NCBI GenBank assembly: GCA_036346395.1
Contig: CM070599.1
Location: forward strand, 35,021,232 to 35,085,231
Direction of reading: 5' to 3'
DNA: 64,000 nucleotides
Source: Hsuehochloa calcarea
Lineage: Eukaryota > Streptophyta > Magnoliopsida > Poales > Poaceae
Made by a program: the position numbers and the translations under genes. Positions 60,520 through 64,000 of the stretch are shown one piece after another. Numbering within the stretch: the first letter of the stretch is position 1; every line of letters begins with the position of its first letter. The notes beneath the pieces were generated by a model. It saw nothing but the letters and a program-made list of their open reading frames with translations. It had not been told where the DNA came from and did no database searches.

Positions 60520-61191
60520 CTGCTAAGTATTTGGATATCTCCGATCCCTTATCGTGAACGATTTGTCGAAGTGGCCTGCGACAAGATAGGAGTCGCTTTT
60601 GATGATTACGCGCTTCGCGCCCAATGCTCTCGCCTTTCGCAAGCCTAGCAGTAGTGCCTCGTATTTGAAGGAATTGTTGGTTGTCAGGAAGTCAAGTCGT
60701 GCAGGAGACACTTTGGCCGTCCGGTGAGGCCAAAATGGTTGCGCACCGGCCCCTGCTGCGCATCATGGCCCGTCGATATATATTGTCCATGGTGCTTCGA
60801 TGTTGTTTGGCGGTTGGCCTTGCGCTTGCGGGGTCCACTCGGCGATAAAATCGGCTAAGGCCTGCGACTTGATGGCTATGCGCGTGGTGAAGGTGATGTC
60901 GAAGGGTGCCAGCTCGGTCGCCCACTTGCCTATGCGGCCCAAGGCGTCCTTGTTCTGTAGCATTAGTGGTAGCGAATAGGACATGGGGATTATGACAGCG
61001 TGTGCCAGGAAGTAGTGCCGGAGTTTGCGAGAGGCTATGAGGAGGGCATATGTCAATTTTTCTAGCTCAATGTATCGAGCTCTGGCCCCTGCAGGGCCTC
61101 CGAGACGTAATATATCGGGTGTTGTCCTCCTGGACGAGGACCGCGCTGACGGTGAATGAGGAAGCTGCGAGGTACAACAGGAGTTTCGCAC
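60520..61191 (-). pseudogene. RNaseH and second (archaeal-type) RNaseH region
   Basis: The first RNaseH spans about 61191-60800 (YIELEKLTYALLIASRKLRH, GRIGKWATELAPFDI). The second begins at WTIYIDGP and continues at 60711-60523 with KYEALLLGLRKARALGAKRV and IKSDSYLVAGHFDKSF. The usual NNEAEYEAL is NNSFKYEAL here, so the conserved Glu is lost. Two RNaseH domains in tandem are a Tat-lineage trait. Confidence 0.75.
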
Positions 61192-61199
61192 CTGGCTTC

Positions 61200-62250
61200 A
61201 GACTTGTTAGGCTTGGCAAGTGTGTGAGGTATTGCTTGAGTTCTAGAAATACGCGCATGCACTCCTCTATCCATCGGAATGGCTTGGCCCCTTGAAATGT
61301 CTTGAAGAATGGCAAGGCCCGCTCCGCCGAGCGGGACAAGAATCGGCTAAGGGCCGCTAGGTGCCCTGTCATCTTTTGGACCTCCGGGCTGGTGCGGGGA
61401 GGGGTCATCTCCTGGATGGTTTTTATTTTCTTGAGGTTGGCCTCGATGCCTCTCTCGGACACGAGGAAACCCAGGAGTTTTCCCGCCTTTATGCCAAAGG
61501 CGCACTTGTCCGGTTGAGCTTGATCCCTTCTGTTCGCAGTTTGGTAAATATTTCGTAGTTTGTAAATATTTCATGTAAGTCCATCATGTGTGTGGCCCCG
61601 AGTCTACTCCTAAACACGATGTCGACCACGTATGCTTCTATGTTGCGACCGAGCTGGTTGGCCAGGACCTTCGTGATGAGCCGGGTAAAAGTGGCACCCG
61701 CGTTCTTCAAGCTGAAGGGCATGCGTGTGTAGCAATAAGTGCCGAGGGGGGGTGATGAAGGCCGTTTTGAGTTCGTCTTCCTTCGCCATGAATATTTGAT
61801 GATACCCGAAGCAGGCATCGAGGAAGCTCATCAGCTCGCAGCCCGAAGTGGCGTCCACGAGCCGGTCGATGCGAGGTAGAGGGAAATCGTCCTTCGGTGG
61901 CGCCTTGTTGAGGTCGGTGAAGTCGACACACATTCGCCAGTTGCTTGTGCTTTTCTACACGAGAACCGGTTTGGCCAACCACTCGGAGTGATTGATTTTG
62001 CGGATCACTCCTGCTTTCAAGAGCTTGGTGATTTCTTTCTTTGCTGCTTCGAGTCGCTCTGTCAACATGTGGCGCAACTTTTGCTTTTTGGGTGATGCAT
62101 TGTTCCGCAGGGCGAGGCGATGTTTGATAGTTTCTCTAACGATGCCGAGGATGTCCTCTAGACCCCAGGCGAAGACATCCACATTGCGGCAGAGGACGTG
62201 GAGGATGGCGTCGCATGTCGTAGCTGGGAGGCCGACTCCGAGGGCCACCG
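61200..62250 (-). pseudogene. Reverse transcriptase region of the Tat-like element
   Basis: Begins near DVFAWGLEDILGI (62180), then EITKLLKAGVIRKINHSEWL, RMCVDFTDLNKAPPKDDFPL (61933), FLDACFGYHQIFM and ACPSA/PFSLKNAGATF in a shifted frame. The catalytic box reads YVVDIVF instead of YVDDIVV (about 61630). The connection region RSAERALPFFKTFQGAKPF lies at about 61330. Three frame changes and the Asp-to-Val change mean it is inactive. Confidence 0.87.
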
Positions 62251-62880
62251 TCTTCTACAGGCGGTTTCCACGAGGGGAACTCGAAGGAGCTAGCCTTCCG
62301 GCTTGGTCTTGGGTGCCCATTTTGTCGAGGCGCTGCCGACCCGGGAGCCGGCGTCGCTTCCACTACGTGAACGTGGCGAGCCGGTGACAGTGCCTCGGGC
62401 TCTGTTTGCCTCGCTAGATCTTGATCCCCCCGCACCGTGACTATACCCTCGGGTGAGGGTATCTTCATGCACAGGTAATTGTCGGGTGCTATAGCGCCGA
62501 AGGAGTTCAACGTGGCTCGGCCAAGAATGATGTTGTACTGGTAAGGCAGCTGGACGACGTCAAATGTGATGATTTCGGTCCGGGAAACGAAGTCGTCGCT
62601 GAATGTGAGGCCAGGTTGATCTGACCTAGGGCGGTCACTGGTCTACCCCAAGCCTACCAAGGGGATGTCTGGGGGTGACAAGCGGTCCCTAGGGATCATC
62701 ATCTTGTCAAAGGCCTCCACGAATAACAGGTCCGGAGCTTCCTCCGTCCACGAGGACGCGTCGGACATCAAAATCCGCGATGTTGGCCGAGATGACGAGG
62801 GGGTCCTGATGTGGGAAGTAGACACCTTGGGCATCCTCAGGCCGAAGGTGATGGGTATTTCGGCGTAGCGAGGTAGGCTG
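62251..62880 (-). pseudogene. Aspartic protease and linker region
   Basis: In one frame DLLFVEAFDKMMIPRDRLSP and PPDIPLVGLG are at 62740-62650, and in another the protease core precedes it (ISANIADFDVRR..DGGSS in frame-shifted order). SFGAIAPDNYLCMKIPSPEG follows at 62507. This arrangement is typical of Tat-type gag-pol. Several stops are present. Confidence 0.6.
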
Positions 62881-63138
62881 GAAGCCGGGTATATCGCGAC
62901 ATGGTGAATTTGCTGGGCGTAGACGTGTCGTTGTCTTTTTAATGATATGCCCGATGATGAGGCTCCGGCGAACATGTCTATGATCCTTTGACGGTGCTCC
63001 GGTAGGGCTCCTTCTATGCGGGTCTTGGGGGTGGGGTGGGTAGCCGTTGCCCGGCCTCCTCGCTTCGCCTCACTGTTGTCGTTGTTCTTGCCGCACTCAT
63101 GTAATCTTGCATGGTCGCGATTGTGCGGCACTGTTGGT

Positions 63139-64000
63139 TCATGTGAGACCCCTCCCCGTGCAAGTCACAAAATAGTGGGGTACCCCCGACGCCGCCTCTG
63201 GAGGTGCAGCACTCTTGGGTCGTGGGGGACCCTTCGCCGTGTATGTTGCAAAAGAGTGGGACACCTCCGGGGCCGCCTCGGGCGTCTGTTGCCTTTCGCC
63301 ATTCCGTTCGTGGCCCCGGCCGCAGCCACAACCTATTCGACCTCCTTGCTTTGCCTCTTCTAGGAGCTGCCCTCCATCCACGTGGTAGACATTCTGCCCT
63401 TTCTGACGGTAATCGTTGGCCCGTGGCTTGGCTGGTGCCCCCACCGTGGTCGTCGCGAGTCCTTCTTTCGCGAGTGGCCCGCTTGGTGTTGCCGCCGGGG
63501 TAGCGGGGGTCCGAACCCCCTCCCGACGGGTGCTATCTTCTTCTGCCCGGACGTACTCCTCCATCTTGTCAAAGAGCTCTGCTACCGAACCGATGGGCTT
63601 ACGGGCTAGTCTTTCCGACAGGAGACCTGTTTGGAGTCCGCAGGTGGCTGCATTTATGATGGTGGTCTCGTTGACCCCCTTCACTTGACATTTTTATCTC
63701 CGTGAACTTTTTGAAGAAGCTGCGGAGGGACTCGCCTGGGCCCTACTTTATTGTGAACAATTGTCCCCCGTCCTTCGGCTCTGTATAGTTCCCCTGAAAG
63801 TTGCTGCTCACCAGGTCCCGCAATTGTTACCACGCGTACACGGAGTAGGGCGGAATGGTGAAAAACCACGTCAGCGCCACGCTCTTGAATGCCAGGGTGA
63901 TGCTTTTTGCTTTCATGGTATCATCTCCCCTGGCGGCCTCAATGGCCGTTTCGTACAAGCGAAGGAACTCCGAGGGGTCCGTCCAACCCTCGAAGGGCCT
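63139..64000 (-). pseudogene. Gag region of the Tat-like element (N-terminus outside window)
   Basis: The retrotransposon-gag core reads from the right edge: GWTDPSEFLRLYETAIEAAR, KSVALTWFFTIPPYS, SNFQGNY, then GVNETTIINAATCGLQTGLL and KPIGSVAELFDKMEEYVRAE. Gln codons are stops at about 63828 (TAA) and 63745 (TAG), and there is a one-base frameshift near 63690. Downstream, another frame shows two CX2HX4HX4C-like knuckles (see findings). Confidence 0.82.

Larger units (their letters stand above)
58941..64000 (-). mobile_element. Ty3/gypsy retrotransposon, Tat-lineage-like (5' end outside window)
   Basis: The minus strand shows gag, protease, RT, RNaseH, a second RNaseH-like domain and integrase in gypsy order. 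The extra RNaseH, the downstream antisense ORF and the tandem repeats after pol are features of the Tat lineage (Grande/Retand/RIRE2-type). Neither LTR is visible: the 5' side runs off the right edge and the 3' side is lost in the rearranged region left of 55.2 kb. Confidence 0.8.

Overview
The window looks like nuclear DNA from a grass (Poaceae). Reasons: intron-bearing genes with GC-rich first exons next to AT-rich introns; a JASON-like gene; a GL1/CER1-type cuticular wax gene; and dense nested LTR retrotransposons, LINEs, hAT MITEs and a CACTA element. No bacterial or organellar features were seen. Exon models were built by eye from splice-site phase and protein continuity. Family names come from remembered family motifs, not from a database search.

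Layout. 1-7.3 kb holds two genes on the minus strand. The first (149-2473, running off the left edge) encodes a serine-rich protein with ubiquitin-binding-like motifs, probably the N-terminal part of a RING-type E3 ligase. The second (4953-7029, five exons) is a JASON homologue that looks complete. 7.4-20.5 kb is mostly non-genic: a copia fragment, a 5.0 kb copia element with a perfect target-site duplication (TSD), a solo LTR, and two GC-rich exon-like islands. 20.5-25.1 kb is a long gypsy-like LTR split by another solo LTR.

25.5-31.2 kb is a GL1/CER1-like wax-biosynthesis gene on the minus strand. Nine exons can be followed, but it is broken by a frameshift, a MITE inside an exon, a MITE on a splice donor, in-frame stops and a missing first exon. 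A tiny copia derivative with identical LTRs sits in one intron. 31.5-38.3 kb is a degenerate LINE. 38.7-46.3 kb is a pile of copia derivatives, a long LTR with internal minisatellites, and a hAT-like element split by a solo LTR.

46.9-49.3 kb has a small GC-rich ORF and a LINE remnant. 49.3-51.5 kb is the end of a CACTA transposon carrying an Ulp1-like protease gene. 51.2-56.3 kb is a roughly 2.5 kb tandem duplication of a chimaera: CACTA exon, gypsy RNaseH/integrase, a TA/TG microsatellite, and the start of a plus-strand ORF. 55.2-64 kb is a Tat-lineage-like Ty3/gypsy element on the minus strand (gag, protease, RT, RNaseH, second RNaseH, integrase). It has an 80-bp hairpin-bearing minisatellite downstream of pol and an accessory ORF in antisense orientation.

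Only the first two genes look functional. The wax gene appears to be a pseudogene, and everything else is mobile-element material in various stages of decay. The most unusual parts are the duplicated chimaera, the antisense ORF with its hairpin minisatellite, and the two short copia deletion derivatives.
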